Shown here in pieces: positions 1-10,900 of a DNA stretch of 64,000 nt. The notes beneath the pieces are model-generated. The model had not been told where the DNA came from. It ran no database searches and was given only the letters and a program-made list of their open reading frames with translations. The translations under genes were made by a program, and so were the position numbers. How positions within the stretch are numbered: the stretch's first letter is position 1; every line of letters begins with the position of its first letter. The stretch is taken from NCBI RefSeq assembly GCF_910592395.1, contig NC_088313.1, positions 14,710,437 to 14,774,436 of the forward strand, given 5' to 3'. Origin of the DNA: Lineus longissimus (taxonomy: Eukaryota; Nemertea; Pilidiophora; Heteronemertea; Lineidae).

Positions 1-254
1 GCATTGGCCCCACTTTCCCCGCCAGCGTCACCTGGGCTAAAGAGAACCTCGGGATCGGTCAGGGGGGCCTGAGTCTGATCTTCATCCTGGCTACCATCAG
101 TCATGCAGGCCTTGGCGCAATCGCGACGTATATTCTCTCAGTTGCTTCACCGTGGTATTATGGTTGTAATGTCTTTGTGTTAACAGGAACAATGTTAGTC
201 AATGCCGTGGGTATCGCTTGTTTTAACAAATTTATGAACTCCACAAAACATTAG
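1..254 (+). CDS. MFSD4/NaGLT1-like transporter, copy 0 (3' end only)
   Basis: C-terminal part of the last exon of a major facilitator transporter, cut by the window edge. Codons are in frame from base 3 and the stop is TAG at 252-254, giving 83 residues. They cover the end of TM10 (IGPTFPAS-V-TW), TM11 and TM12, and match copies 1-3 nearly residue for residue. It is closest to copy 3: both read IGPTFPASVTW and GGLSLIFILAT. Unlike the others it reads GCNVFVL where they read GCSVFVL, and KFMNSTKH at the end. The 3' flank after the stop (CTCCAGGTGAAAGTCAATTG) is shared with the other copies, so this is the first visible member of the tandem array. The upstream exons lie outside the window. Confidence 0.85.
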   Translation, partial: IGPTFPASVTWAKENLGIGQGGLSLIFILATISHAGLGAIATYILSVASPWYYGCNVFVLTGTMLVNAVGIACFNKFMNSTKH

Positions 255-1660
255 CTCCAGGTGAAAGTCAATTGATTTGGTGAAACTCCTCTCTTGGGGC
301 AAAAACGACATCTCCTTTGATCAGAAATCTTAGCATACCTATGACATTTGTCAAGACTCCGTCACAATGGGTGAATATTCACAAACAATGACAAAGGTCG
401 TTCGAGGAGTTTCGAAGCGTTGCGTGTTGAGTAGCTGTGGCGGATATAACGGGCGCAGTCTGATCGACGGGGATGGAGAGAAGTTTAATCAGCCTGATCT
501 GGCTACCCCACGTGGATCTAGAATCTTTGCCTTTCAGTTCATGTTCAGTATTTATAACCAGTGTCAAAGGCCAGGATTCTCCTGCGAAGTAACAGTAGTA
601 TGATGAGGCTATTGAATCTAAACGTGCCCCCGATTTGAGCACGCACACTTTTTAACAGAGATCTTGTCAGAGAGCCCCCTTCTCCATGCACCAGTGTGGT
701 AACAGTATGTATGCCGCTATCAGTCTTAACAGTTCGACAATATCCTCGACGATAAAGAGCAAATGTTGTGATGCCCCTGATCGTCGAGCAAGGCTTACAC
801 TGATGGATGCTGGACGAACTCCTGAATCTGCAGAACTAGCGAGAGAGCACCGTTGAATGGATGAAGTTAATAGTGGCCAAGGAATACTCAAAGTCTGTTG
901 TGTCTTCACAAATTTGTTGCACTTATTATACAATGTAATTATAATATAGATGTTCTAGTACAGATGTTACTTTGTTCGGATCGCCTCTTGGTGTCGGCAG
1001 GAGGGCAGGCTGTTAAAAGGGCAGATTAAATGGATGACATGTGATCAGCCACCTCGATTGTCATTGGTCAAACGACAATTTGTTGGTCAGCAGACTCCAA
1101 GAAGGTGGCGACCCCACCTCCAAAAAGTCTCCTGCTTCACAAAATGTTACTCATCGTACACGTTACATTGTACCCTCATGATATCGACCATCATGCTACA
1201 ATTTACACTCAATTTAGGTTATTCCTTTTGGAAAACATGTTTTCAACACTAACCCAAAAATGTACGTAAAATAACTACATGTATGCTATGAATGCTGTAT
1301 GATGGTTTAATGTTACTCTCAGAAACAATGGTAGTTATTTGAAAAGGCTTGACATGTACTTTATAGAAAAGTAGAAAAGGCATTTGAAAGTGTTTGAAAC
1401 ATTCTTGATAACACATATAGAATTGAACAGATGTTGGCTCACTTAATCTCTCTTAACTGTCATTGCTACAACGCACGTCTAATATCATGGGGGGAATTGA
1501 ATTGAACAAATGGTCTCTTAACTCCTCTTATTGAAATTGTGTGCGGAGGCAACGGAGACAATTCCAGCTTGAAGTTCAGTATGACTGGCAATGATAAACA
1601 GCTCTTGGGGGTAGACGCCTGTTTGGGTATAGACGCATCGCAATCACCAGCGCTGCCCGT
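255..1660. other. Intergenic spacer of tandem unit 1
   Basis: About 1.4 kb between the stop of copy 0 and the first-exon array of copy 1. It aligns along its length with 5141-6536 and 9520-10897, so it is part of the duplicated unit. Short ORFs on both strands are shared between units only because the DNA is duplicated; none shows a recognisable domain. It must hold the 3' UTR of the upstream copy and the promoter of the downstream copy, but I could not fix a TATA box or poly(A) signal. Confidence 0.6.
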
Positions 1661-1786
1661 GTCGTCGTTCTGGAACTCCTGTTCGTACATGGAACTGGTA
1701 AGCATAGCCTCATTACGATGGCGGGCTCGGAGTTGACATGGAAAATAGTGACAACGTTTTGGCTCTCCTGTTCTTACATGGAACTG
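1661..1786 (+). repeat. First-exon array, unit 1 (one truncated, one intact copy)
   Basis: Two copies of the 89-bp first-exon repeat. The left one (about 1661-1697) has lost its ATG half and keeps only the end coding FWNSCSYMEL followed by a GTAAGC donor. The right one (1718-1786) is intact: ATG in strong context (A at -3, G at +4), 23 codons beginning MAGSEL, then the donor GTAAGCATGA. This is the shortest of the three arrays. Confidence 0.75.
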
Positions 1787-4700
1787 GTAAGCATGAAAAT
1801 TTCGGACATTTAGATAACGCATGGGTGTTATTGTAATGTTGGTGTATAGCTTTGAGTTTGTATACACGGCCAAAAGTGTCCATGCATGGATCATTGATGG
1901 GCCCATGGATGGTTCTCTGATGATTATCACAAACCACATTTTACGCATGGATCCCATCATAGATTCCATGATAGATCCGCTGAAGGCCCAAGGACGATCC
2001 ATTGATGAGAGCTCTATCATAGAGCCAATGACGGTGGGTCCTGTGAAAATGAACCTGTGCAGCAAAGTACAAACCAATTTTGATAATAACAGTCTTCAGT
2101 ATTCGTGAAAATAAGAAAAGTTCACCAATTGTAATATGAATTATTCGTAGGCCCGTACAAATTTATAACGGATTCCATCCATGGATCAATGATTGGCCTA
2201 TGGTACATGTAGATACGACCATGGGTTCATCCAAGGATTCCCCATCATCTATAATGGATGAACACTTTTGCCTGTGTATGATACTGCTGCTCGTAACCTC
2301 CTAGCATTCGGCTTCATGGCACCACACTGGTCCTATGTGCCTTTTTATGGTGGACGACCGAATCTTTCACATGGGCTGGACGGAGCCTGGGCCAGCTCGT
2401 TTGTATATATTGGTATGCCAGGCCAGGGAAGCAAACAATACGGTGGCCCATAGAGGACATGCGTTTATTTTCAATATATACGAATATTTTTCTTTTTACA
2501 ATGCGATTTTTCTCTCTCCAATTACAACCGCCGTCGGATTTATTTCTCACCGCCGAAAAATAATTCCCACCGCCGGGTTGAAAATAATAATTCCCACCAC
2601 TGCCAAGGAAAATAATATCCACCGCGGTGGAAAATAATCCACCACGGTGGGAAATAATATCTACCGCGCTGGAAATAATATCCACCGCGGTGGAAAATAA
2701 TATCCACCGCGGTGGGAAGTAATATCCACCGCGGTGGAAATAATATCCACCGTGGTGGATAATAATAATATCCACCGCGGTGAGAAATGTTTACAACCAC
2801 GATTGTGGCTGGGCTAGTATCAGGTCAAGGGGAGTAACAGCATAAGAACGATCGGAGCGGGAGCTAATTCGTTATTGACATCGCAAGGATGAAGACAATT
2901 GAAGACGTAGGTCATTGACATTGTATTATTCAGGTCTACTGCCACAAGCTACTAAATCAAAGCAGGTCCTATCATTACAAAGAGCCGGCATCTTCACAGC
3001 ACAGGACATAGCCTAGCCTAGTAGCTGACCTACCTCTTCAATTGTCTTCATCCTTGCGATGTCAATAACGAATAAGCTCCCGCTCCGATCTTTCTTATGT
3101 TGTTACTCTCCTTGACCTGATACTAGTCCAGCCACAATCGTGGTTTTAAACATTTCTCACCGCGGTGGATATTATTTCCCACCGCGTTGAATATTATTTC
3201 CCACCGCGGTGGATATTATTTTCCTTGGCGGTGGTGGGAATATTATTTTTAACCCGGCGCTGGGAATTATTTTTTCGGCGGTGAGAAATAAATCCGACGG
3301 CGGTTGTAATTCGAGAGAAAAAAATCGCATTGTAAAAAGAAAAATATTCTAATATATTGAAAATAAACGCATGTCCTCAATGGGCCACCGTAAAACAACG
3401 ATCGAAGAGCGTAATAGATTCCGTTGTTTCCCAACATTTTATCCTCGGATATTTAAAACTTCTACACTGGACAAAGGCCCTGACGAGTCGATCAAGTTGT
3501 CCACGAAGTGTACTTCAGTGTGAGATAGGGGACACTGATAACTATTCGCCTGATAATCTTGAGCTCTGTCTCGCTGATTCCTGCATAATCTTCTTCTCGT
3601 TTCAGGGTATCTGCCTCTTTTTACTCGGACCCACCCAACTGGACATCCGTGACCAAAATGGCGTCGATTACAAAACGACAGCGTGGATATACATTTCTCA
3701 GGGTATTGGCATCATATGCGGTTTGCTCCTGAACTGTCTTCATGTTTTTACACGCCTTGATGGTCAGTTCACGATTGGACTGAGTTGCCTTTTGGCATCC
3801 GTGGGAATTTTGGTGGCAGGCTGGAGCAGGAATTTCTTCCTCACAAACGCCGGTTTCTTTGTCCAAGGGATTGCTATTGGTGTGGTTGAAACAGGTATGA
3901 AAGTATTTCTTCTTGTTTAGATTGACGTGTGCAAATCAAACAAGTATGAATGTATGTTCTGTTTATGTTTTGCAAATCGAGCATATTAGAGTATTTTCCT
4001 CTTTAGATCAATTCTGACATTTTCGTCAACTTACTTTACTGCAAGGACTTATGTCAGGTCTGATTCCACTTAAGCAGTTTCCCGTCGTGGTTTAGCAGCG
4101 ATCACAGGCCTTGCAGTCAAAACTAATTCATTCGTTGTTTCTTCTCGGTTTCAGTTGGATTCTTCGTGTGCGAAGAGACCTGGGCCAGCAAGGCCCCCGC
4201 AATGTACCAGGCCACAGTGGCGGGTATGGGTCTCGGGCCGCTACTTGCCACCTACCTCGCTGCCAAATTCTCGTCATATCACTCGGCTAAAACACCTGAA
4301 AAACCCGAAGTTCACTCGAACCTATCCAGTGCTTCAGAAGATACAGTAATGTCCAGTGTTGCAAGGAACTTCTCAAGCGGGTTTGTTTCGACACGTGACG
4401 CCTCATCCAATCAAGTACGATTCGCTTACGTCATTACCAGCGCCATGCTTCTCACAACCTCGTTGTGGTTTTTAGGACAACATGTCGTTAGATGGCGCCC
4501 CTGTTTCGAGATGGTGTCATATGAAAATCTAAACGCGGAGGATTTGAATGCTTCACATAAAGAAAAAAGACGCTCGAGTTGGTATTTTATCTGTGCTCTG
4601 AACGCACTACTGGTTTGTCTGGCTGCTGGTGAACAGAATGTGTTGGGAAACCTCCTCCCGATGTATATCTTCCGAACGTACACGGCACAAAACCCCTACA

Positions 4701-5140
4701 TTTCTACTGCCCTCTGGTGTGGGTTCATAGCATCACGATTTGCTTGCGTATACATCACGTTAAAAATAGGAACTCGCAACGTCATGCTTTTTAGTTTGAC
4801 ATTAGCAACAGTAGGGGCTTTGATGTTCATGGTCTCTTTCGGAAACATTGCCCTTCTCTGGGTGAGTGTGATCATCATTGCATGGGGCAGTGGCCCAACT
4901 TGTCCCGCCAGCATCACCTGGGCTAAAGAGAACCTCGGAATCGGTCAGGGGGGCGTGAGCATGATGTTTATCATGGCTATGATCAGTCATGCAGGCCTTG
5001 GCGTAATCATGACGTATATTCTCTCAGTTGCCTCACCGTGGTATTATGGTTGTAGTGTCTTTGTGTTAACAGGAACAATGTTAGTCAATGCCGTGGGTAT
5101 CGCTTGTTTTCACAAATTTATAAACTCCACAAAACATTAG
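1718..5140 (+). CDS. MFSD4/NaGLT1-like MFS transporter, copy 1
   Basis: Predicted 12-TM plasma-membrane sugar/solute carrier, 447 aa. Exons 1718-1786, 3606-3894 and 4155-5140; phases 0 and 1 agree at the junctions. Exon 1 supplies the start of TM1, completed in exon 2 by GICLFLLGPTQLD (residues 24-36), the typical GPTLLDL-like TM1 end of MFSD4A/B. Exon 2 carries TM2-TM4. Exon 3 carries TM5-TM12, with a long hydrophilic stretch between TM5 and TM6 and a conserved TM10 block (GSGPTCPASITWAKENLG). Human MFSD4B (NaGLT1) is a sodium-dependent glucose transporter; the substrate here is unknown. Intron 1 (1787-3605) contains the 954-bp foldback element. Copy-specific changes include C for F in TM10 and methionine-rich TM11. 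A 187-codon ORF running into exon 2 from upstream is rejected: a good acceptor (TTCTCGTTTCAG) precedes exon 2. Confidence 0.85.
1870..2265. repeat. ATCCATGG-rich degenerate repeat tract in intron 1
   Basis: About 400 bp densely studded with ATCCATGG, GGATCCCATCAT and CATGGATCAATGAT-like words in both orientations. The same tract lies in intron 1 of copy 2 (about 7195-7600) and copy 3 (about 11275-11680). Long ORFs on both strands come from the near-palindromic word composition and have no family resemblance. Confidence 0.5.
2439..3392. mobile_element. 954-bp foldback DNA element with 6-bp target duplication
   Basis: Near-perfect long inverted repeat. The ends read TACGGTGGCCCAT and ATGGGCCACCGTA, and the arms run inward almost to the centre (left about 2439-2914, right about 3025-3392, loop about 110 bp). 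It is flanked by AAACAA at 2433-2438 and 3393-3398. The matching points in copies 2 and 3 read GCAAACAACGATCG with one AAACAA, so these are the empty sites. No transposase frame is seen, so the element is non-autonomous. A 6-bp duplication does not name a superfamily by itself. It lies inside intron 1 of transporter copy 1. Confidence 0.9.
2617..2790. repeat. Palindromic CCACCGCGGTGG minisatellite in left foldback arm
   Basis: About eight units of 20-23 bp, each centred on the 12-bp palindrome CCACCGCGGTGG or a one-base variant and spaced by AAATAATAT. The right arm has only about three such units (3157-3220), which explains most of the length difference between the arms. Every unit can fold on itself as well as pair with the other arm. 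Confidence 0.8.
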
Positions 5141-6536
5141 CTCCACCAGAAAGTCAATTGATTTGGTGAAACTCCTCTCTTGGGACCAAAAACGACATCT
5201 CCTTTGATCAGAAATCTTAGCATACCTATGACATTTGTCAAGACTCCGTCACAATGTGCGAATATTCACAAAAAATGACAAAGGTCGTTTGAGGAGTTTC
5301 GAGGAGTGTTGAGTAGCTGTGGCGGACATAACGGGCGCAGTTTGATTGACGGGGGGATAGAGAGAAGTTTAATCAGCCTGATCTGGCTACCCCACGTGGA
5401 TCTAGAATCTTTGCCTTTCAGTTTATGTTCAGAATTTAAAACCAGTGTCAAAGGCCGGCATTCTCCTGCGCAGTAACAGTAGTATGATGAGGCTATTGAA
5501 TATAAACGTGCCCCGGTTTGAGCACACACACGTTTTCACAGAGATCTTGCCAGAGAGCCCCCTTCTCCATGCACCAGTGTGGTTACAGTATGTATGCCGC
5601 TATCAATCTTAACAGTTCGGCAATATCCTCGACGATAAAGAGCAAATGTTGTGATACCCCTGATCGTCGAGCAAGGTGTACACTGATGGATGCTGGACGA
5701 ACTCCTGAATCTGGAGAACTGGCGAGAGAGCACCGTTGAATGGATCAAGTGAATATGGGCCAGGAATACTCAAAGTCTGTTGTCTCTCTCAAAACTTTCT
5801 TGCACTTATTATGATTATAATATAGATGTTCCAGTACAGATGTTACGTTGTTCGGATCGCCTCTTGGTGTCGGCAGGAGGGCAGGCTGTTAAAAGGGCAG
5901 ATTAATTGGATGACATGTGATCAGCCACCTCGATTGTCATTGGTCAAACGACAATTTGTTGGTCCAGCAGAATCCAAGGAGGTGGCGACCCCACTTCCAA
6001 AAAGTCTCCTGCTTCACAAAATGTTCCTCATCGTACACGTTAAATTGCACCCTCATGATATCGACCATCATGCTACAATTTACACTCAATTTAGGTTATT
6101 CCTTTAGGAAAACAAGTTTTCAACACTAACCCAAAAATGTACGTAAAATTACTACATGTATGCTATGAATGCTGTATGATGGTTACTCTCTCGAACAATG
6201 GTAGTTATTTCAAAAGGCTGGAAATGTACTTTATAGAAACGTAGAAAAGGCATTTGAAAATGTTTGAAACATTCTTGATAACACATATAGAATTGAACAG
6301 ATGTTGGCTCACTTTACCTCTCTTAACTGTCATTGCTACAACGCACGTCTAATATCATCGGGGGAATTGAATTGAACAGATGGTCTCTTTACTCCTCTTA
6401 TTGAAATTGTGGGCGGAGGCAACGGAGGCAATACCCGCTTGAAGTTCAGTATGACTGGCAATAATAAACAGCTCTTGGGGGTAGAGGCCTGTTTGGGTAT
6501 AGGCGCATCGCAATCACCAGCGCTGTCCGTGTCGTT
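5141..6536. other. Intergenic spacer of tandem unit 2
   Basis: Duplicate of the unit 1 and unit 3 spacers, starting with the shared post-stop sequence and ending at the first-exon array. No independent gene is recognised. Identity to the other spacers looks about as high as between the coding exons, which points to recent duplication of the whole unit. Confidence 0.6.
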
Positions 6537-6539
6537 ATG

Positions 6540-7098
6540 ATGGCGGGCTCTGAGTTGATTTGGAAAATAGTGACAACGTTTTGGCTCTGCTGTTCTTTCA
6601 TGGAATTGGTAAGCATAACCTCAATACGATGGCGGGCTCTGAGTTGATTTGGAAAATAGTGACAACGTTTTGGCTCTCCTGTTCTTACATGGAATTGGTA
6701 AGCATAGCCTCATTACGATGGCGGGCTCTGAGTTGATGTGGAAAATAGTGACAACGTTCTGGCTCTCTTGTTCTTACATGGAACTGGTAAGCATAGCCTC
6801 AATACGATGGCGGGCTCTGAGTTGATTTGGAAAATAGTGACAACGTTCTGGTTCTCTTGTTCTTACATGGAACTAGTAAGCATAGTCTCAATACGATGGC
6901 GGGCTCGGAGTTAATATGGAATGTGGTGACAACGTTTTGGCTCTCCTGTTCTGACACCATGGAATTGGTAAGCATAGCCTCATTCCGATTGCGGGCTCGG
7001 AGTTGATATGGAAAAATAATGGTTTCCTGTTGTTGGGGTCCGAGTTGATATGGAAAATAGTGATAAAGTTCTGGCTCTCCTATTCTTACATGGAACTG
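6540..7098 (+). repeat. First-exon array, unit 2 (six copies, five with ATG)
   Basis: Six successive copies of the first coding exon of the transporter. ATGs lie at 6540, 6629, 6718, 6807 and 6896, exactly 89 bp apart. Each has 23 codons (24 in the fifth) ending Met-Glu-Leu and a GTAAGC donor; about 20 bp separate one donor from the next ATG. The copies differ at a few residues: I or M at 7, L or F at 16, C or S at 17, F or Y at 20. The fifth has K9-I10 changed to N-V and a one-codon insertion. The sixth (6988-7098) has ATT for ATG, carries an in-frame internal partial duplication making 37 codons, and keeps its donor. The fourth ends CTA instead of CTG/TTG, a silent change. Confidence 0.85.
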
Positions 7099-9519
7099 GT
7101 AAGCATGAAAATTTCGGACATCTAGATAACACATAGATGTTATTGTAATGTTGGTGAATAGCTTTGAGTTTGAATGTGTACACGGCCAAAAGTTTCCATG
7201 CATGGATCTTTGATGGGCCCATGGATGGTTCTCTGATGATTATCACAAACCACATTTTACGCATGGATCCCATCATAGATTCCATGATAGATCCGCTGAA
7301 GGCCCAATGTCGATCCATTGATGAGAGTTCCATCATAGAGCCAATGACGGTTGGTCCCATGAAAATGAACCTGTGCAGCAAAGTACAAACCAATTTTGAT
7401 ATAACAGTCTTCAGTATTTGTGAAAATAAGAAAAGTTCACCAATTGTAATATGAATCATTTGAAGGCCCGTAAAAAATTTATCACGAATTCCATCCTTGG
7501 ATCAATGATTGGCCTATGGTAGATGATGGGCCCATGGTACATGTAGATACGACCATGGGTTCATCCATGGATTCTCCATCATCCATCATGGATGAACACT
7601 TTTGCCTGTGTATGATACTGCTGCTCGTAACCTCATAGCATTCGGCTTCATGGACCACACTGGTCCTATGTACCTTTTTATCGTGGACGACCGGATCTTT
7701 CACATGGGCCGGACAGAGACTGGGCCAGCTCGTTTGTATATATTGGTATGCCAGGCCAGGGAAGCAAACAACGATCGAAGAGCGTAATAGATTCCGTTGT
7801 TTCCCAGACATGTTATCCTCGGATATTTAAAACTTCTACACTGGACAAAGGCCCTGACGAGTAGATCAAATTGTCCACAAAGTGTACTTCAGGACCAGTG
7901 TGAGATAGGGGACACTGATAACTATTCGGCTCATAATCTTGAGCTCTGTCTCGTTGATTCCAGCATAATCTTCTTCTCGTTTCAGGGTATCTGCTTATTT
8001 TTAATCGGACCCACCCAACTAGACATCCGCGACCAAAATGGCGTCGATTACAAAACGACAGCGTGGATATACATTTCTCAGGGTATTGGTATCATATGCG
8101 GTTTGCTCCTGAACTGTATTCATGTTTTTACACGCCTTGATGGTCAGTTCACGATTGGACTGAGTTGCCTGTTGGCATCCGTGGGAATTTTGGTGGCAGG
8201 CTGGAGCAGGAATTTCTTCCTCACAAACGCCGGTTTCTTTGTCCAAGGGATTGCTAATGGTGTGGTTGAAACAGGTATAAAAGTATTTCTTCTTGTTTAG
8301 ATTGACGTTTGCAAATCAAACAGGTATGAATGTATGTTCTGTTTACGTTTTGCAAATCGAGCATATTAGAGTATTTTCCTCTTTAGATCAATTCTGACAT
8401 TTTCGTCAACTTACTTTACTACAAGGACTTATGTCAGGTCTGATTCCACTAAAGCAGTTTCCCGTCGCCGTTTGTCAGCGATCACAGGCCTTACGGTCAA
8501 AACTAATAATTCGTTGTTTCTTCTCGGTTTCAGTTGGATTCTTCGTGTGCGAAGAGACCTGGGCCAGCAAAGCCCCCGCAATGTTCCAGGCCATAGTGGC
8601 GGGTATGGGGCTCGGGTCGCTACTTGCCACCTACCTCGCTGCCAAATTCTCGTCATATCACTCGGCTACAACACTTGAAAAACCCGAAGTTCACTCGAAC
8701 CTATCCAGTGCTTCAGAAGATACAGTAATGTCCAGTGTTGCACAGAACTTCTCAAGCGGGTTTCTTTCGACACGTGACGCCTCATCCAATCAAGTACGAT
8801 TCGCGTACGTCATTACCAGCGCCATGCTTCTCACAAGCTCGTTGTGGTTTTTGGGACAACATGTCGTTAGATGGCGCCCCTGTTTCAAGATGGTGTCCTA
8901 TGAAAATCTAAACGCGGAGGATTTGAATGCTTCACAAAATGAAAAAAGACGCTCGAGTTGGTATTTTACCTGTGCTCTGAACGTACTACTGGTTTGTCTG
9001 GCAACTGGTGAGCAGAATGTGTTGGGAAACCTCCTCTCGATGTATGTCTTCCAAACGTACAGGGTGCAAAACCCGCACTTTACTACTGCCCTCTGGTGCG
9101 GGTTTCTAGCATCACGATTTGCTTGCGTATACATCACGTTAAAGATAGGAACTCGCAACGTCATGTTTTTAAGTTTGATATTTGCAACAGTAGGAGCTTC
9201 GATGTTCATGGTTTCTTTCGGAAACATTGCCCTTCTCTGGGTGAGTGTGATCATCATTGCCTGGGGCATTGGCCCTACTTTCCCCGCCAGCATCACCTGG
9301 GCTAAAGAGAACCTCGGGATCGGTCAGGGGGGCTTGAGCCTGATCATCATTATGGCTACCATCAGTCATGCAGGCCTTGGCGCAATCGCGACGTATATTC
9401 TCTCAGTTGCTTCACCGTGGTATTATGGTTGTAGTGTCTTTGTGTTAACCGTAACAATGGTGGTCAATGCCGTGGGTATCGATTGTTTTAACAAATTTAT
9501 AAACTCCACAAAACATTAG
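6540..9519 (+). CDS. MFSD4/NaGLT1-like MFS transporter, copy 2
   Basis: Same architecture as copy 1. One first exon is chosen from five possible ones (6540-6608, 6629-6697, 6718-6786, 6807-6875, 6896-6967); exon 2 is 7986-8274 and exon 3 is 8534-9519. With a 69-nt first exon the protein is 447 aa. Exons 2 and 3 are open throughout and equal in length to the other copies. Changes specific to this copy include LFLIGPTQLDI in TM1, a C-to-S-free TM10 (GIGPTFPASITW), GGLSLIIIMAT in TM11, and VTMVVNAVGIDCF in TM12, which places an acidic residue in the last helix. Intron 1 has the foldback empty site near 7770. Which first exon is used cannot be told from the DNA. Confidence 0.83.
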
Positions 9520-10897
9520 CTCCAGGTGAAAGTCAATTGATTTGGTGAAACTCCTCTCTTGGGGCAAAAACGACATCTCCTTTGATCAGAAATCTTTGTA
9601 TACCTATGACATTTGTCAAGGCTCAGTCACAATGGGCGAATATTCACAAACAATGACAAAGGTCGTTCGATAAGTTTCGAGGAGTGTTGAGTAGCTGTGG
9701 CGGACATAACGTACGCAGTCTGATCGATGGGATGGAGAGAAGTTTAATCAGCCCGATCTGGCTACCACACGTCGATCTAAAATCTTTGCCTTTTAGTTCA
9801 TGTTCAGAATTTATAACCAGTGTACAAAGGCCGGCATTCTCCTGCGCAGTAACAGTAATATGATGAGGCTATTGAATCTAAACGTGCCCCCGGTTTGAGC
9901 ACGCACATTGTTTAACAGAGATCTGGCCAGAAAGCCCCCTTCTACATACACCAGTGTGGTTACAGTATGTATGCCGCTATCAGTCTTAACAGTTCGACAA
10001 TATCCTCGACGATAGAAAGCAAATGTTGTGATGTCCCTGATCGTCGGGCAAGGTTTACATTGATGGATGCTGGACGAATTCCTGAATCTGGAGAACTAGC
10101 GAGAGAGCACCGTTGAATGGATCAAGTGAATATGGGCCAGGAATACTCAAAGTCTGTTGTGTCTTCCAAAATTTGTTGCACTTATTATAATTATAATATA
10201 GATGTTCCAGTACAGATGTTACTTTGTTCGGATCTCCTCTTGGTGTCGGCAGGAGGGCACGCTGTTAAAAGGGCAGACTAATTGGATGACATGTGATCAG
10301 CCACCTCGATTGTCATTGGTCAAACGACAATTCATTGGTCCAGCAGACTCCAAGGAGGTGGCGACCCCACTTCCAAAAAGTCACCTGCTTCATAAAATGT
10401 CCCTCATCGTACACGTTACATTGCACCCTCATGATATCGACCATCATGCTACAATTTACACTCAATTTAGGTTATTCCTTATGGATATACTAACCCAAAA
10501 ATGTACGTTTAAAATCTATATGTATGCTATGAATACCGTATGGTGGTTCAATGTAACTCTCTCGAACAATGGGAGTTATTGGAAAAGGGTTGAAATGGGC
10601 TTTATAGAGACGTAGAAAGGCATTTGAAAGTGCATGAAATTCACTTGAAAACAAATATGAAATAGAACAGATGTTTGCTCACTTCACGTCTCTGACAGTG
10701 CTACAACGCACGTCTAATATCATTGGCGGAATTGAGTTGAACAGATGGTCTCTCTACTCTTCTTGAAATTGTGTGCGGAGGCAACGGAGGCAATGCCAGC
10801 TTCAAGGTCACATGAGTTGCAATAATACACAGCTCTTGGGGGTAGACGCCTGTTTGGGTATAGACGCATCGCAATCACCAGCGCTGCCCGTGTCGTT
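9520..10897. other. Intergenic spacer of tandem unit 3
   Basis: Third visible copy of the unit spacer, slightly more diverged with small deletions (for example around 10480 and 10620-10700). Nothing gene-like is recognised apart from duplicated short ORFs. Confidence 0.6.
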
Positions 10898-10900
10898 ATG

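Noticed and set aside
1821-2108. 95-96-codon ORFs repeated at 7164 and 11248, and their minus-strand counterparts of up to 203 codons
   Set aside because: They lie in the ATCCATGG-rich intron tract, are open on both strands because of its near-palindromic words, and resemble no protein family.
2617-2790. CRISPR-like repeats in the foldback arm
   Set aside because: Units of 20-23 bp are contiguous palindromes without spacers, mirrored in the other arm of a transposable element.
3357-3605. Open frame running into transporter exon 2 from upstream (similar frames at 7797 and 11878) as N-terminal coding sequence
   Set aside because: A good acceptor (TTCTTCTCGTTTCAG) sits directly before GGTATCTGC. 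The 69-nt first exon supplies a better TM1 and an ATG in the right phase, and part of this region resembles a dispersed repeat.
6540-7098. CRISPR array or plain minisatellite
   Set aside because: Regular 89-bp spacing, but there are no unique spacers, and each unit contains an in-phase exon with start codon and donor. The genome is animal.
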